The notes beneath the pieces are model-generated. The model did not search any database. It was given only the letters and a program-made list of their open reading frames with translations, and had not been told where the DNA came from. From Baylisascaris procyonis (Eukaryota > Nematoda > Chromadorea > Rhabditida > Ascarididae), in the NCBI GenBank assembly GCA_037389465.1, contig JAZARR010000088.1, positions 6,200,001 through 6,264,000 on the forward strand: a DNA stretch of 64,000 nt, given 5' to 3'. The first letter of the stretch is position 1, and each line of letters opens with the position of its first letter. Positions 35,225 through 48,699 of this stretch are shown here, piece by piece. Position numbers and translations under genes: made by a program.

Positions 35225-38200
35225 CTGAATGGCTTCTTGTATTCCCCAGTTGAAACACTACTAAGACAAAGCACTAGAGTATGACCGCCGGAACACTTAT
35301 TATCCTAACCAAAGTTGCTGTTAAGAAAGAATTATTTAAGGCTTCAAACACTTCATCTTTGAAGCAAAAGCCTAGAAAGTCAAAAACACGGGATTTATTG
35401 AATTCTTTTAAAAGTTTCAGGGGCCTGAGTTTGAAACACCGCATCCAAAGAATCTTTTTAAAAGTTTGAGGGGAATGATTGCATCTGGCGAAGATAAAAG
35501 ATTCTTTAATATTGCTTAGGCTTAGGCTTAGCCTTAGGCTTAGGGTAAAACTTATGCTTAAACTTGGGGTTAAACTTAGGGTTAGACTTAGGCTTAAACT
35601 TAGGGTTAGACTTAGGATTGAACTTGGGCTTAAACTTGGGATAAGGCTTAGGATTAGGCTTATGCTCGAACTCAGGCTTAGGCTCAGGCATAGGCTCAGG
35701 CTTAGGCTTAGCATTAGGCTTAGGCTTAAACTTAAACATAGGGTTAGACTTAGGCTTAGGCTTAGGCCCAATCTTAGGCCTAGGAATAGGCTCAGGCTTA
35801 CGCTTAGGCTTAAACTTAAACTTACGCTTGAACCTAGGCCTAAACTAAGGCTTAGGCTTAGGCCTAGGCTTAGGCTTAAGCTTACGCTTAGGCCTACTCA
35901 GGCCGAAACTAAGGCTTAGGCTTAGGCTTAGGCTTAGGCTTAGGCTCAGGCTAAGGCTTAGGCTTAGGCTTAGGCTCAGGCTCAGGCTTAGGCTTAGGCT
36001 AAGGCTTAGGCTTAGGCTTAGGCTTAGGCTTAGGCTTAGGCTAAGGCTTAGGCTTAGGCTTAGGCTTAGGATAAAACTTAGGCTTAACTTTGGCTTAAAC
36101 TTAGGCTTATGCTCAGGGCCCAGGCCTAGTCTTACGACTTAGGCTTAGGCTTAGGCTTAGGCTTAAACTTGAGCTTAAAGTTAGGCTTAGCCCTAGGCTT
36201 AGTCTTAAGCCTAGGCTTAGGTTTAGGCTTAGGCTTAGGCATAGGATTAGGCTTAGGCTTAGGCTAAGGCTTAGGCTCAGGCTTAGGCTTAGGCTTAGGC
36301 TTAGGCTTAGGATAAAACCTAGGCTTAACTTTGGCTTAAACTTAGGCTTATGCTCAGGGCCTTAGTCTTACGACTTAGGCTTAGGCTTAGGCTTAGGCTT
36401 AAACTTGGGCTCAAAGTTAGGCTTAGCCTTAGGCTTAGTCTTAAGCCTAGGCTTAGGCTTAGGTTTAGATCTTAGGCTCAGGCTTAGGTTTAGGCTTAGG
36501 CTTAGGCCTAGGCTTAGGCTTAGGGCTTAGGCTCAGGCTTGGGCTTAGATCTTAGGCTTAGGCTTAGGCTTAGCCTTAGGCTTGGGCTCAGGCTTAGGCT
36601 TAAGCTTACGCTTAGTCTTAGGCTTAGGCTTGAACTTGAGCTTAAAGTTAAGCTTAGCCTTATGCTTAGTCTTAAGCCTAGGCTTAGGCTTAGGTTTAGA
36701 TCTTAGGCTCAGGCTTAGGATTAGGCTTAGGCCTAGGCTTAGGCTTAGGGCTTAGGCTTAGGCTTAGTCTTAAGCCTAGGCTCAGGCTTAGGTTTAGATC
36801 TTAGGCTTAGTCTTAAGCCTAGGCTTATGCTTAGGTTTAGATCTTAGGCTCAGGCTTAGGCTTAGGCTTAGGCCTAGGCTTAGGCTTAAGCTTACGCCTA
36901 GGCCTACTCAGGCCGAAACTAAGGCTTAGGCTTAGGCTTAGGCTTAGGCTTAGGCTTAGGCTTAGGCTAAGGCTTAGGCTTAGGCTTAGGCTTAAGCTTA
37001 GGCTTGGGCTTAGGCTTAGGCTTAGGTTTAGGCTTAGGATAAAACTTAGGCTTAGGCTTAGGCTTAAACTTGAGCTTAAAGTTAGGCTTTGCCTTAGGCT
37101 CAGTCTTAAGCCTAGGCTCAGGCTTAGGTTCAGATCTTAGGCTTAGTCTTAAGCCTAGGCTTATGCTTAGGTTTAGATCTTAGGCTAAGGCTTAGGCTTA
37201 GGCTTAGGCTTAAGCTTAGGCTTGGGCTTAGGCTTAGGCTTAGGCTTAGGCTTAGGATAAAACTTAGGCTTAGGCTTAGGCTTAAACTTGAGCTTAAAGT
37301 TAGGCCTTGCCTTAGGCTCAGTCTTAAGCCTAGGCTCAGGCTTAGGTTCAGATCTTAGGCTTAGTCTTAAGCCTAGGCTTATGCTTAGGTTTAGATCTTA
37401 GGCTCAGGCTTAGGCTTAGGCTTAGGCTTGGGCTTAAGCTTAGGGCTTAGGCTTAGGCTTAGGCTTAGGCTTAAGCTTAAGCTTAGGCTTAGGCTTAGGC
37501 TTAGGCTTAGGCTTGGGCTTAAGCTTAGGGCTTAGGATTAGGCTTAAGCTTAAGCTTAGGCTTAGGCTTAGGCCTAGATCTTAGGCTTAGGCTTAGGCTT
37601 AGCCTTAGGCTTGGGCTTAAGCTTAGGGCTTAGGCTTGGGCTTAAGCTTAGGGCTTAGGCTTAGGCTTAAGGTTAGGCTTAGGCTTAGGCTTAGGCTTAG
37701 ATCTTAGGATTAGGCTTAGGCTTAGCCTTAGGCTTAGGCTAAAACATGCTTAAACTTGGGCTTAAACTTGGGATCAGGCCTAGGCTTAAACTTATGCTTA
37801 AACTTAGGCTCAGGCTTAGGCTTAGGCTTAGGGCCTAGGCTTAAGCTCAGGCTTAGGCTTTGGCTTAAACTTAGGCTTATGCTCAGGGCCCAGGCTTAGT
37901 CTGACGACTTAGGTTTAAGCTTAAGCTCAAGCATAGGCTTAGGCTTAGGATAAAACTTAGGCTTAACTTTGGCTTAAACTTAGGCTTATGCTCAGGGCCC
38001 AGGCTTAGTCTGACGACTTAGGCTTAGGCTTAGGCTTAGGCTTAGGCTTAGGCTTAAACTTGAGCTTAAAGTTAGGCTTAGCCTTAGGCTTAGTCTTAAG
38101 CCTAGGCTTAGGCTTAGGTTTAAATCTTGGGCTCAGGCTTAGGCTTAGGCTTAGGCCTAGGCTTAGGCTTAGGCTTAGGGCTTCGGCTCAGGCTTAGGCT

Positions 38201-38285
38201 TAGGCTTAGGCTTAGGCTTAGGCTCAGGCTTAGGCTTAGGCTTAGGATTAGTCTTAAGCCTAAGCTTAGGCTTAGGCTTAGGCTT

Positions 38286-38357
38286 AGGATAAAACTTAGG
38301 CTTAACTTTGGCTTAAACTTAGGCTTATGCTGAGGGCCCAGGCTCAGTCTGACGACT
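38286..38357 (+). repeat. Example of a conserved 70-nt block within the telomere-type array
   Basis: The block runs from GGATAAAAC through AACTTTGG and a GGGCCC palindrome to AGTCTGACGACTT. It is far more diverged from TTAGGC than its surroundings, yet recurs roughly forty times between 36.1 and 63.8 kb (for example near 37,950, 42,615, 45,467, 49,090, 54,330, 58,705 and 63,780). Two linked forms exist: GATAAAAC with TGCTCAGGG, and GCATAAAAC with TGTTCAGGG, the latter mostly right of 52 kb. Confidence 0.88.
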
Positions 38358-40439
38358 TAGGCTTAGGCTTAGGCCTAGGCTTAAACTTGAGCTTAAAGTT
38401 AGGCTTAGCCTTAGGCTTAGTCTTAAGCCTAGGCTCAGGCTTAGGTTTAGATCTTAGGCTTAGTCTTAAGCCTAGGCTTATCCTTAGGTTTAGATCTTAG
38501 GCTCAGGCTTAAGCTTAGGCTTAGGCCTAGGCTTAGGCTTAGGCTTAGGCTTAGGCATAGGCTTAGGCTAAGGCTTAGGCTTAGGATTAGGCTTAGGCTT
38601 AGGCTTAGGCTTAGGCTTAGGCTAAGGCTTAGGCTTAGGCTTAGCCTTAAGCTTAGGCTTGGGCTTAGGCTTAGGCTTAGGTTTAGGCTTAGGCTTAGTC
38701 TTAAGCTTAAGCATAGGCTTAGGCTTAGGCTTAGGATAAAACTTAGGCTAACTTTGGCTTAAACTTAGGCTTATGCTCAGGGCCCAGGCTTAGTCTTACG
38801 ACTTAGGCTTAGGCTTAGGCTTAGGCTTAAACATGAGCTTAAAGTTAGGCTTAGCCTTAGGCTTAGTCTTAAGCCTAGGCTTAGGCTTAGGCTTAGGCTT
38901 AGGCATAGGCTTAGGCTTAGGCTTAGGCTAAGGCTTAGGCTCAGGCTTAGGCTTAGGCTTAGGCTTAGGCTTAGATCTTAGGCTTAGGCTTAGGCTTAGC
39001 CTTAGGCTTAGGCTAAAACATGCTTAAACTTGGGCTTAAACATAGGATTAGGCTTAGGCTTAAACCTATGCTTAAACTTAGGATTAGGCTTAGGCTTAGG
39101 CTTAGGGCCTAGCCTTAAGCTCAGGCCTAGGCTTAGGCTTAAACTTGAGCTTAAAGTTAGGCTTGGCCTTAGGCTTAGTCTTAAGCCTAGGCTCAGGCTT
39201 AGGTTTAGATCTTAGGCTTAGTCTTAGGCTTAGGCTTAGGCTTAGGCTTAGGCTTAGGCTTAGGTTTGGGCTTAAGCTTAGGGCTTAGGCTTAGGCTTAG
39301 GCTTAAGCTTAAGCTTAGGCTTAGGCTTAGGCTTAGGCTTAGGCTTATGCTTGGGCTCAAGCTCAGGGCTTAGGCTTAGGCTTAAGCTCAAGCTTAGGCT
39401 TAGGCTTAGATCTTAGGCTTAGGCTTAGGCTTAGCCTTAGGCTTGGGCTTAAGCTTAGGGCTTAGGCTTGGGCTTAAGCTTAGGGCTTAGGCTTGGGCTT
39501 AAGCTTAGGGCTTAGGTTTAGGCTTAAGCTTAAGCTTAGGCTTAGGCTTAGGCTTAGATCTTAGGCTTAGGCTCAGGCTTAGGCTTAGGCTTAGGCTTAG
39601 GCTTAGAATTAGGCTTAGGCTTAGGCATAGGCTTAGGCCTAGGCTTAGGCTTAGGGCTTAGGCTTAGGCTTAGGCTTAGGCTTAGGCTTACGTCTAGGCT
39701 TAGGCTAAGGCTTAGGCTTAGGCTTAGGCTTAGGCTTAAGCTTAAGCTTAGGGTTAGGCTTAGGCTTAGCATAAAACTTAGGCTTAACTTTGGCTTAAAC
39801 TTAGGCTTATGTTCAGGGCCCAGGCTTAGTCTGACGACTTAGGCTTAGGCTTAGGCTTAGGCCTAGGCTTAAGCTTAGGGCTTAGGCTTAGGCTTAGGCT
39901 TAGGCTTGGGCTTAGGCTTAGGCTTAGGCTCAGTCTTAAGCTTAAGCTTAGGCTTACGCTTCGGCTTAGGATAAAACTTAGGCTTAACTTTGGCTTAAAC
40001 TAAGGCTTATGCTCAGGGCCCAGGCTTAGTCTGACGACTTAGACTTAGGCTTAGGCTTAGGCTTAGGCTTAACCTTAAGCTTAGGCTTAGGCTTAGGCTT
40101 AGATCTTAGGCTTAGGCTCAGGCTTAGGCTTAGGCTTAGCCTTAGGGCTTAGCCTTAGGCTTAGGCTTAGGCTTAGGCTTAGGCTCAGGCTTAGGCTTAG
40201 GCTTAGGTTTAGGCTGAGGCTTAGGCTTAGGCTTAGTCTTAAGCCTAGGCTTAAGCTTAGGTTTAGATCATAGGCTTAGTCTTAAGCCTAGGCTTATGCT
40301 TAGGTTTAGATCTTAGGCTCAGGCTTAGGCTTAGGCTTAGGCTTAGGCTTAAGCTTAGGGCTTAGGCTTAGGCTTAGGCTTAAGCTTAAGCTTAGGCTTA
40401 GGCTTAGGCTTAGGCTTAGGCTTATGCTTGGGCTCAAGC

Positions 40440-42010
40440 TTAGGGCTCAGGCTTAGGCTTAAGCTTAAGCTTAGGCTTAGGCTTAGGCTTGGATCTTAAG
40501 CTTAGGCTTAGGCTTAGCCTTAGGCTTGCGCTTAAGCTTAGGGCATAGGCTTGGGCTTAAGCTTAGGGCTTAGGCTTAGGCTTAAGCTTAAGCTCAGGCT
40601 TAGGCATAGGCTTAGATCTTAATCTTAGGCTTAGGCTTAGGCTTAGGGTAAGTCTTAGGGCTTAGCCTTAGGCTTAGGCTTAGGCTTAGGCTGAGGCTTA
40701 GGCTTAGGCTTAGGCTTAGTCTTAAGCCTAGGCTTAGGCTTAGGTTTAGATCAGAGGCTCAGGCTTAGGCTTAGGCTTAGGCTTAGGCCTAGGCTTAGGC
40801 TTAGGCTTAGGCTTAGGCTTAGGCTTAGGCTTAGGCTTAGGCTTAGGCTTAGGCTTCAGGCTTAGGCTTAGGCTTAGTCTTAAGCCTAGGCTTAGGCATA
40901 AGTTTAGATCTTAGGCTCAGGCTCAGGCTTAGGCTTAGGCTTAGGCCTAGGCTTAGGCTTAGGGCTTAAGCTTAGGCTTACGCTTAGGCTTAGGGTTAGG
41001 CTTAGGCTTAAGCTTGGGCTTAGGCTTAGGCTTAGGCTCAGGGTTCGGCTTAGGCTTAGGCTTAGGCTTCGCCTAAAACTTCTGCTTAAACTTGGGCTTA
41101 AACTTAGGATTAGGCTTTGGCTTAAACTTATGCTCAAACTTAGGCTTAGGAATAGGCATAGGCTTAGGGCCTAGGCTCAAGCTCAGGCTAAGGCTTTGGC
41201 TTAAACTTAGGCCTAGGCTTAGGATTAGGCTCAGGCTTAGGGCTCAGGCTTAGGCTTAAGCTTAAGCTTAGGCTTAGGCTTAGGCTTGGATCTTAGGCTT
41301 AGGCTTAGGCTTAGCCTTAGGCTTGCGCTTAAGCTTAGGGCATAGGCTTGGGCTTAAGCTTAGGGCTTAGGCTTAGGCTTAAGCTTAAGCTCAGGCTTAG
41401 GCATAGGCTTAGATCTTAATCTTAGGCTTAGGCTTAGGCTTAGGGTAAGTCTTAGGGCTTAGCCTTAGGCTTAGGCTTAGGCTTAGGCTGAGGCTTAGGC
41501 TTAGGCTTAGTCTTAAGCCTAGGCTTAGGCTTAGGTTTAGATCAGAGGCTCAGGCTTAGGCTTAGGCTTAGGCTTAGGCCTAGGCTTAGGCTTAGGCTTA
41601 GGCTTAGGCTTAGGCTTAGGCTTAGGCTTAGGCTTAGGCTTCAGGCTTAGGCTTAGGCTTAGTCTTAAGCCTAGGCTTAGGCATAAGTTTAGATCTTAGG
41701 CTCAGGCTCAGGATTAGGCTTAGGCTTAGGCCTAGGCTTAGGATTAGGGCTTAGGCTTAGGCTTACGCTTAGGCTTAGGGTTAGGCTTAGGCTTAAGCTT
41801 GGGCTTAGGCTTAGGCTTAGGCTCAGGGTTCGGCTTAGGCTTAGGCTTAGGCTTAGGCTTAGGCTTCGCCTAAAACTTCTGCTTAAACTTGGGCTTAAAC
41901 TTAGGATTAGGCTTTGGCTTAAACTTATGCTCAAACTTAGGCTTAGGAATAGGCATAGGCTTAGGGCCTAGGCTCAAGCTCAGGCTAAGGCTTTGGCTTA
42001 AACTTAGGCC
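40440..42010 (+). repeat. Tandem duplication of about 0.79 kb in the array
   Basis: The stretch 40.44-41.22 kb is repeated at about 41.23-42.01 kb with an offset of 785-797 bp. The same rare variants recur in order (GATCAGAGGC, then GCATAAGTTTAG, then the second conserved block), with one 12-bp length difference. Confidence 0.8.
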
Positions 42011-45000
42011 TAGGCTTATTATTAGGCTCAGGCTTAGGCTTAGGCTTAGGCTCAGGCTTAGCCTTAGGCTTAGGCTTAGGCTTAGGCTTAGGCTTGGGCT
42101 TGGGCTTAAGCTTAGGGCTTAGGCTTAGGCTTAGGCTTAGGCTTAGGCTTAGGCTTAGTCTTAAGCTTAAGCTTAGGCTTAGGCTTAGGCTTAGTCTTAA
42201 ACTTGAGCTTAAAGTTAGGCTTAGCCTTAGGCTTAGTCTTAAGCCTAGGCTTAGGCTTAGGTTTAAATCTTAGGCTCAGGCTTAGGCTTAGGCTTAGGCT
42301 TAGGCTCAGGCTTAGCTTAGGCTTAGGCTTAGGCTTAGGCTCAGGCTTAGGCTTAGGCTTAGGCTTAGGCTTAGGCTTAGCCTTAGGCTTAGGCTTAGGC
42401 TTAAACTTCAGCTTAAAGTTAGGCTTAGCCTTAGGCTTACACTTAAGCCTAGGCTTACGCTTATGTTTAGATCTTAGGCTCAGGCTTAGGCTTAGGCTTA
42501 GGCCTAGGCTTAGGCTTAGGGCTTAGGCTTAGGCTTAGGCTTAGGCTTAGGCTTAGGCTTAGGTCTAGGCTTAGGCTTAGGCTTAGGCTTAAACTTAGGC
42601 TTAGGCTTAGGCTTAGGATAAAACTTAGGCTTAACTTTGGCTTAAACTTAGGCTTATGCTCAGGGCCCAGGCTTAGTCTGACGACTTAGGCTTAGGCTTA
42701 GGCTTAGGCTTAGGCTTAGGCTTAGGCTTAGGCTTGGGCTTAAGCTTAGGGCTTAGGCTTAGGCTTAGGCTTAGGCTTAGGCTTAGGCTTAGTCTTAAGC
42801 TTAAGCTTAGGCTTAGGCTTAGGCTTAGGCTTAGGCTTAGGCTTAAACTTGAGCTTAAAGTTAGGCTTAGCCTTAGGCTTAGTCTTAAGCCTAGGCTCAG
42901 GCTTAGGTTTAGATCTTAGGCTTAGTCTTAAGCCTAGGCTTATGCTTAGGTTTAGATCTTAGGCTCAGGCTTAGGCTTAGTCTTAGGCTTGGGCTTAAGC
43001 TTAGGGCTTAGAGCTTAGGCTTAGGCTTAGGCTTAAGCTTAGGCTTAGGCTTAGGCTTAGGCTTAGGCTTGGGCTTAAGCTTAGGGCTTAGGATTAGGCT
43101 TAAGCTTAAGCTTAGGCTTAGCCCTAGGCTTAGATCTTAGGCTTAGGCTTAGGCTTAAGCTTAGGCTTAGGGTTAGGCTTAGCCTTAGGCTTGGGCTTAA
43201 GCTTAGGGCTTAGGCTTAGGTTTAAGGTTAGGCTTAGGCTTAGGCTTAGGCTCAGATCTTAAACATAGGCTTAGGATTAGCCTTAGGCTTAGGCTAAAAC
43301 ATGCTTAAACTTGGGCTTAAACTTAGGATTAGGCTTAGGCTTAAACTTATGCTTAAACTTAGGCTTAGGCTTAGGCATAGGCTTAGGGCCTAGGCTTAAG
43401 CTCAGGCTTAGGCTCTGGCTTAAACTTACGCTTATGCTCAGGGCCCAGGCTTAGTCTGACGACTTAGGCTTAAGCTTAAACTCAGGCTTAGGCTTAGCTT
43501 AGGATAAAACTTAGGCTTAACTTTGGCTTAAACTTAGGCTTATGCTCAGGGCCCAGGCTTAGTCTGACGACTTAGGCTTAGGCTTAGGCTTATGCTTAGG
43601 CTTAGGCTTAGGCTTAGGCTTGGGCTTAAGCTCAGGGCTTAGGATTAGGCTTAGGCTTAGGCTTAGGCTTAGGCTTAGGCTTAGGCTTAGTCTTAAGCTT
43701 AAGCTTAGGCTCAGGCTTAGGCTTAGGGTTAGGCTTAGGCTTAAACTTGGGCTTAAAGTTAGACTTTGCCTTAGGCTTAGTCTTAAGCCTAGGCTCAGGC
43801 TTAGGTTTAGATCTTAGTCTTAGTCTTAAGCCTAGGCTTATGCTTAGGTTTAGATCTTAGGCTCAGGCTTAGGCTTAGGCTTAGGCTTAGGCTTAGGCTT
43901 AGGCTTGGGCTTGAGCTTAGGCCTTAGGCATAGGCTTAGGCTTAGGCTTAAGCTTAAGCTTAGGCTTAGGCTTAGGCTTAGGCTTAGGCTTAGGCTTGGG
44001 CTCAAGCTTAGGGCTTAGGCTTAGGCTTAAGCTTAAGTTTAGGCTTACGATTAGGCTTAGATCTTAGGCTTAGGCTTAGGCTTAGCCTTAGGCTTGGACT
44101 TAAGCTTAGGGCTTAGGCTTAGGCTTAAGCTTAAGCTTAGGCTTAGGCTTAGGCTTAGATCTTAGGCTTAGGCTTAGGCTTAGGCTTAGGCTTAGCCTTA
44201 GGGCGTAGCCTTAGGCTTAGGCTTAGGCTTAGTCTTAAGCCTAGGCTTAGGCTTAGGTTTAGATCATAGGCTCAGGCTTAGGCTTAGGCTTAGGCTTAGG
44301 CCTAGGCTTAGGCTTAGGCTTAGGCTTAGGCTTAGGCTTAGGCTTAGGCTTCGGGCTTAGGCTTAGGCTTAGTCTTAAGCCTAGGCTTAGGCATAGGTTT
44401 AGATCTTAGGCTCAGGCTCAGGCTTAGGGTTACGCTTAGGCCTAGGCTTAGGCTTAGGCTCAGGGTTCGGCTTTGGCTTAGGCTTAGGCTTAAGCTTAAG
44501 CTTAGGCTTAGGCTTAGGCTTAGATCTTAGGCTTAGGCTTAGGCTTAGGCTTAGGCTTAGCCTTAGGGCGTAGCCTTAGGCTTAGGCTTAGGCTTAGGCT
44601 CACGCTTAGGCTTAGGCTTAGGCTTAGGCTGAGGCTTAGGCTTAGGCTTAGTCTTAAGCCTAGGCTTAGGCTTAGGTTTAGATCATAGGCTCAGGCTTAG
44701 GCTTAGGCTTAGGCTTAGGCCTAGGCTTAGGCTTAGGCTTAGGCTTAGGCTTAGGCTTAGGCTTCGGGCTTAGGCTTAGGCTTAGTCTTAAGCCCAGGCT
44801 TAGGCATAGGTTTAGATCTTAGGCTCAGGCTCAGGCTTAGGCTTAGGCTTAGGCCTAGGCTTAGGCTTAGGCTCAGGGTTCGGCTTTGGCCTAGGCTTAG
44901 GCTTAGGCTTAGGCTTCGCCTAAAACTTCTGCTTAAACTTGCGCTTAAACTTAGGATTAGGCTTAGGCTTAAACCTATGCTTAAACTTAGGCTTAGGATT

Positions 45001-48000
45001 AGGCATAGGCTTAGGGCCTAGGCTTAAGCTCAGGCTAAGGCTTTGGCTTAAACTTAGGCCTAGGCTTAGGATTAGGCTCAGGATTAGGCTTAGGCTTAGG
45101 CTTAGGCTCATGCTTAGCCTTAGGCTTAGGCTTAGGCTTAGGCTCAGGCTTAGGCTTAGGCTTAGGCTTAGGCTTAGGCTTAGCCTTAGGATTAGGCTTA
45201 GGCTCAGGCTTAGGCTTAGGCTTAGGCTTAGGCTTAGGCTTAGGCTTAAACTTCAGCTTAAAGTTAGGCTTAGCCTTAGGCTTAACTTAAGCCTAGGCTT
45301 AGGCTTATGTTTAGATCTTAGGCCCAGGCTTAGGCTTAGGCTTAGGCCTAGGCTTAGGCTTAGGGCTTAGGCTTAGGCTTACTCTTAGGCTTAGGCTTAG
45401 GCTTAGGCTTAGGTCTAGTCTTAGGCTTAGGCTTAGGCTTAGGCTTAGGCTTACGCTTAGGATAAAACTTAGGCTTAACTTTGGCTTAAACTTAGGCTTA
45501 TGCTCAGGGCCCAGGCTTAGTCTGACGACTTAGGCTTAGGCTTAGGCTTAGGCTTAGGCTTAGGCTTAGGCTTAAGCTCAGGGCTTAGGCTTAGGCTTAG
45601 GCTTAGGCTTAGTCTTAAGCTTAAGCTTAGGCTCAGGCTTAGGCTTAGGGTTAGGCTTAGGCTTAAACTTGAGCTTATAGTTAGGCTTTGCCTTAGGCTT
45701 AGTCTTAAGCCTAGGCTCAGGCTTAGGTTTAGATCTTAGGCTTAGTCTTAAGCCTAGGCTTATGCTTAGCTTTAGATCTTAGGCTCAGGCTTAGGCTTAG
45801 GCTTAGGCTTAGGCTTAGGCTTAGGCTTAAGCTTAGCCTTAGGGCTTAGCCTTAGGCTTAGGCTTAGGTTTAGGCTTAGGCTTAGGCTTGGGCTTAGATC
45901 TTAGGCTTAGGCTTAGGCTTAGGCTTAAGCTTAGCCTTAGGGCTTAGCCTTAGGCTTAGGCTTAGGTTTAGGCTTAGGCTTAGGCTTGGGCTCAAGCTTA
46001 GGGCTTAGGCTTAGGCTTAGATCTTAGGCTTATGCTTAGGTTTAGATCTTAGGCTCAGGCTTATGCTTAGGCTTAGGCTTAGGCTTAGGCTTAGGATAAA
46101 GCTTAGGCTTAACTTTGGCTTAAACTTAGGCTTATGCTCAGGGCCCAGGCTTAGTCTGACGACTTAGGCTTAGGCTTAGGCTTAGGCTTAGGCTTAGGCT
46201 TAGGCTTAAGCTCAGGGCTTAGGCTTAGGCTTAGGCTTAGGCTTAGTCTTAAGCTTAAGCTTAGGCTCAGGCTTAGGCTTAGGGTTAGGCTTAGGCTTAA
46301 ACTTGAGCTTATAGTTAGGCTTTGCCTTAGGCTTAGTCTTAAGCCTATTCTCAGGCTTAGGTTTAGATCTTAGGCTTAGTCTTAAGCCTAGGCTTATGCT
46401 TAGGTTTAGATCTTAGGCTCAGGCTTAGGCTTAGGCTTAGGCTTAGGCTTAGGTTTAGGCTTAGGCTTAGGCTTGGGCTTAGATCTTAGGCTTAGGCTTA
46501 GGCTTAGGCTTAAGCTTAGCCTTAGGGCTTAGCCTTAGGCTTAGGCTTAGGTTTAGGCTTAGGCTTAGGCTTGGGCTCAAGCTTAGGGCTTAGGCTTAGG
46601 CTTAGATCTTAGGCTTATGCTTAGGTTTAGATCTTAGGCTCAGGCTTATGCTTAGGCTTAGGCTTAGGCTTAGGCTTGGGCTTGAGCTTAGGGCTTAGGC
46701 TTAGGCTTAGGCTTAAGCTTAAGCTTAGGCTTAGGCCTAGGCTTAGGCTTGGGATTAGGCTTAGGCTTCGGGCTTAGGCTTAGGCTTAAGCCTAGCCTTA
46801 GGCATAGGTTTAGATCTTAGGATTAGGCTTATGCTTAGCCTTAGGGCTTAGCCGTAGGCTTAGGCTTAGGCTTAGGCTTAGGCTCAGGGTTAGGCTTAGG
46901 CTTAGGCTTAGGCTGAGGCTTAGGCTTAGGCTTAGTCTTAAGCCTAGGCTTAGGCTTAGGTTTAGATCATAGGCTCAGGCTTAGGCTTAGGCTTTTGCTT
47001 AGGCCTAGGCTTAGGATTAGGCTTAGGCTTAGGCTTAGGCCTAGGCCTAGGCTTAGGATTAGGCTCAGGCTCAGGCTTAGGCTTAGGCTTAGGCTCAGGC
47101 TTAGCCTTAGGCTTAGGCTTAAGCTTAGGCTCAGGCTTAGGTTTAGGCTTAGGCTTAGGCTTAGGCTTAGCCTTAGGCTTAGGCTTAGGCTTAGGCTTAG
47201 GCTTAGGCTTAGGCTTAGGCTTAAACTTCAGCTTAAAGTTAGGCTTAGCCTTAGGCTTACACTTAAGCCTAGGCTTAGGCTTATGTTTAGATCTTAGGCT
47301 CAGGCTTAGGCTTAGGCTTAGGCCTAGGTTTAGGCTTAGGGCTTAGGCTTAGGCATAGGCTTAGGCTAAGGCTTAGGCTTAGGTCTAGGCTTAGGCTTAG
47401 GCTTAGCCTTAGGCTTCGGCTTAGGCTTAGGCTTAAGCTTAAGCTTAGGCTTAGGCTTAGGCTTAGGATAAAACTTAGGCTTAACTTTGGCTTAAACTTA
47501 GGCTTATGCTCAGGGCCCAGGCTTAGTCTGACGACTTAGGCTTAGGGTTAGGCTTAGGCTTAGGCTTAAGCTTAGGGCTTAGGCTTAGGCTTAGGCTTAG
47601 GCTTAGGCTTAGGCTCAGTCTTAAGCTTAAGCTTAGATTTAGGCTTAGGCTTAGGCTTAGGCTTAGGCTTAGGCTTAGGCTTAGGCTTAAACTTGAGCTT
47701 AAAGTTAGGCTTAGCCTTAGGCTTAGTCTTAAGCCCAGGCTCAGGCTTAGGTTTAGATCTTAGGCTTAGTCTTAAGCCTAGGCTTATGCTTAGGTTTAGA
47801 TCTTAGGCTCAGGCTTAGGCTTAGTCTTAGGCTTGGGCTTAAGCTTAGGGCTTAGGGCTTAGGCTTAGGCTTAGGCTTAAGCTTAAGCTTAGGCTTAGGC
47901 TTAGGCTTAGGCTTAGCCTTGGGCTTAAGCTTAGGGCTTAGGATTAGGCTTAGGCTTAAGCTTAGGCTTAGGCTTAGGCTTAGATCTTAGGCTTAGGCTT

Positions 48001-48699
48001 AGGCTTAGCCTCAGGCTTGGGCTTAAGCTTAGGGCTTAGGCTTGCGCTTAAGCTTAGGGCTTAGGCTTAGGCTTAAGGTTAGGCTTAGGCTTAGGCTTAG
48101 GCTCAGATCTTAAACTTAGGCTTAGGATTAGTATAGGCTTAGGCTAAAACATGCTTAAACTTGGGCTTAAACTTAGGATTAGGCTTAGGCTTAAACTTAT
48201 GCTTAAACTTAGGCTTAGGCTTAGGCATAGGCTTAGGGTCTAGGCTTAAGCTCAGGCTTAGGCTCTGGCTTAAACTTAGGCGTATGCTCAGGGCCCAGGC
48301 TTAGTCTGACGACTTAGGCTTAGGCTTAGGCTTAGGCTTAGGCTTAAACTTGAGCTTAAAGTTAGGCTTAGGCTTGGCTTAGGCTTAGGCTTAGGCTAGG
48401 CATAGGCTTAGGCTTAGGCCTAGGCTTAGGCTTAGGCTTAGGCTTAGGCTTAGGCTTAGGCTTAGGATATAACTTAGGCTTAACTTTGGCTTAGACTTAG
48501 GCTTATGCTCAGGGCCCAGGCTTAGTCTGACGACTTAGGCTTAGTGTTAAGCCTAGGCTCAGGCTTAGGTTTAGATATTAGGCTTAGTCTTAAGCCTAGG
48601 ATTATGCTTAGGTTCAGATCTTAAGCTCAGCCTTAGGCTTAGGCTCAGGCTTGGGCTTAAGCTTAGGGCTTAGGCTTAGGCTTAGGCTTAAGCTTAAGC

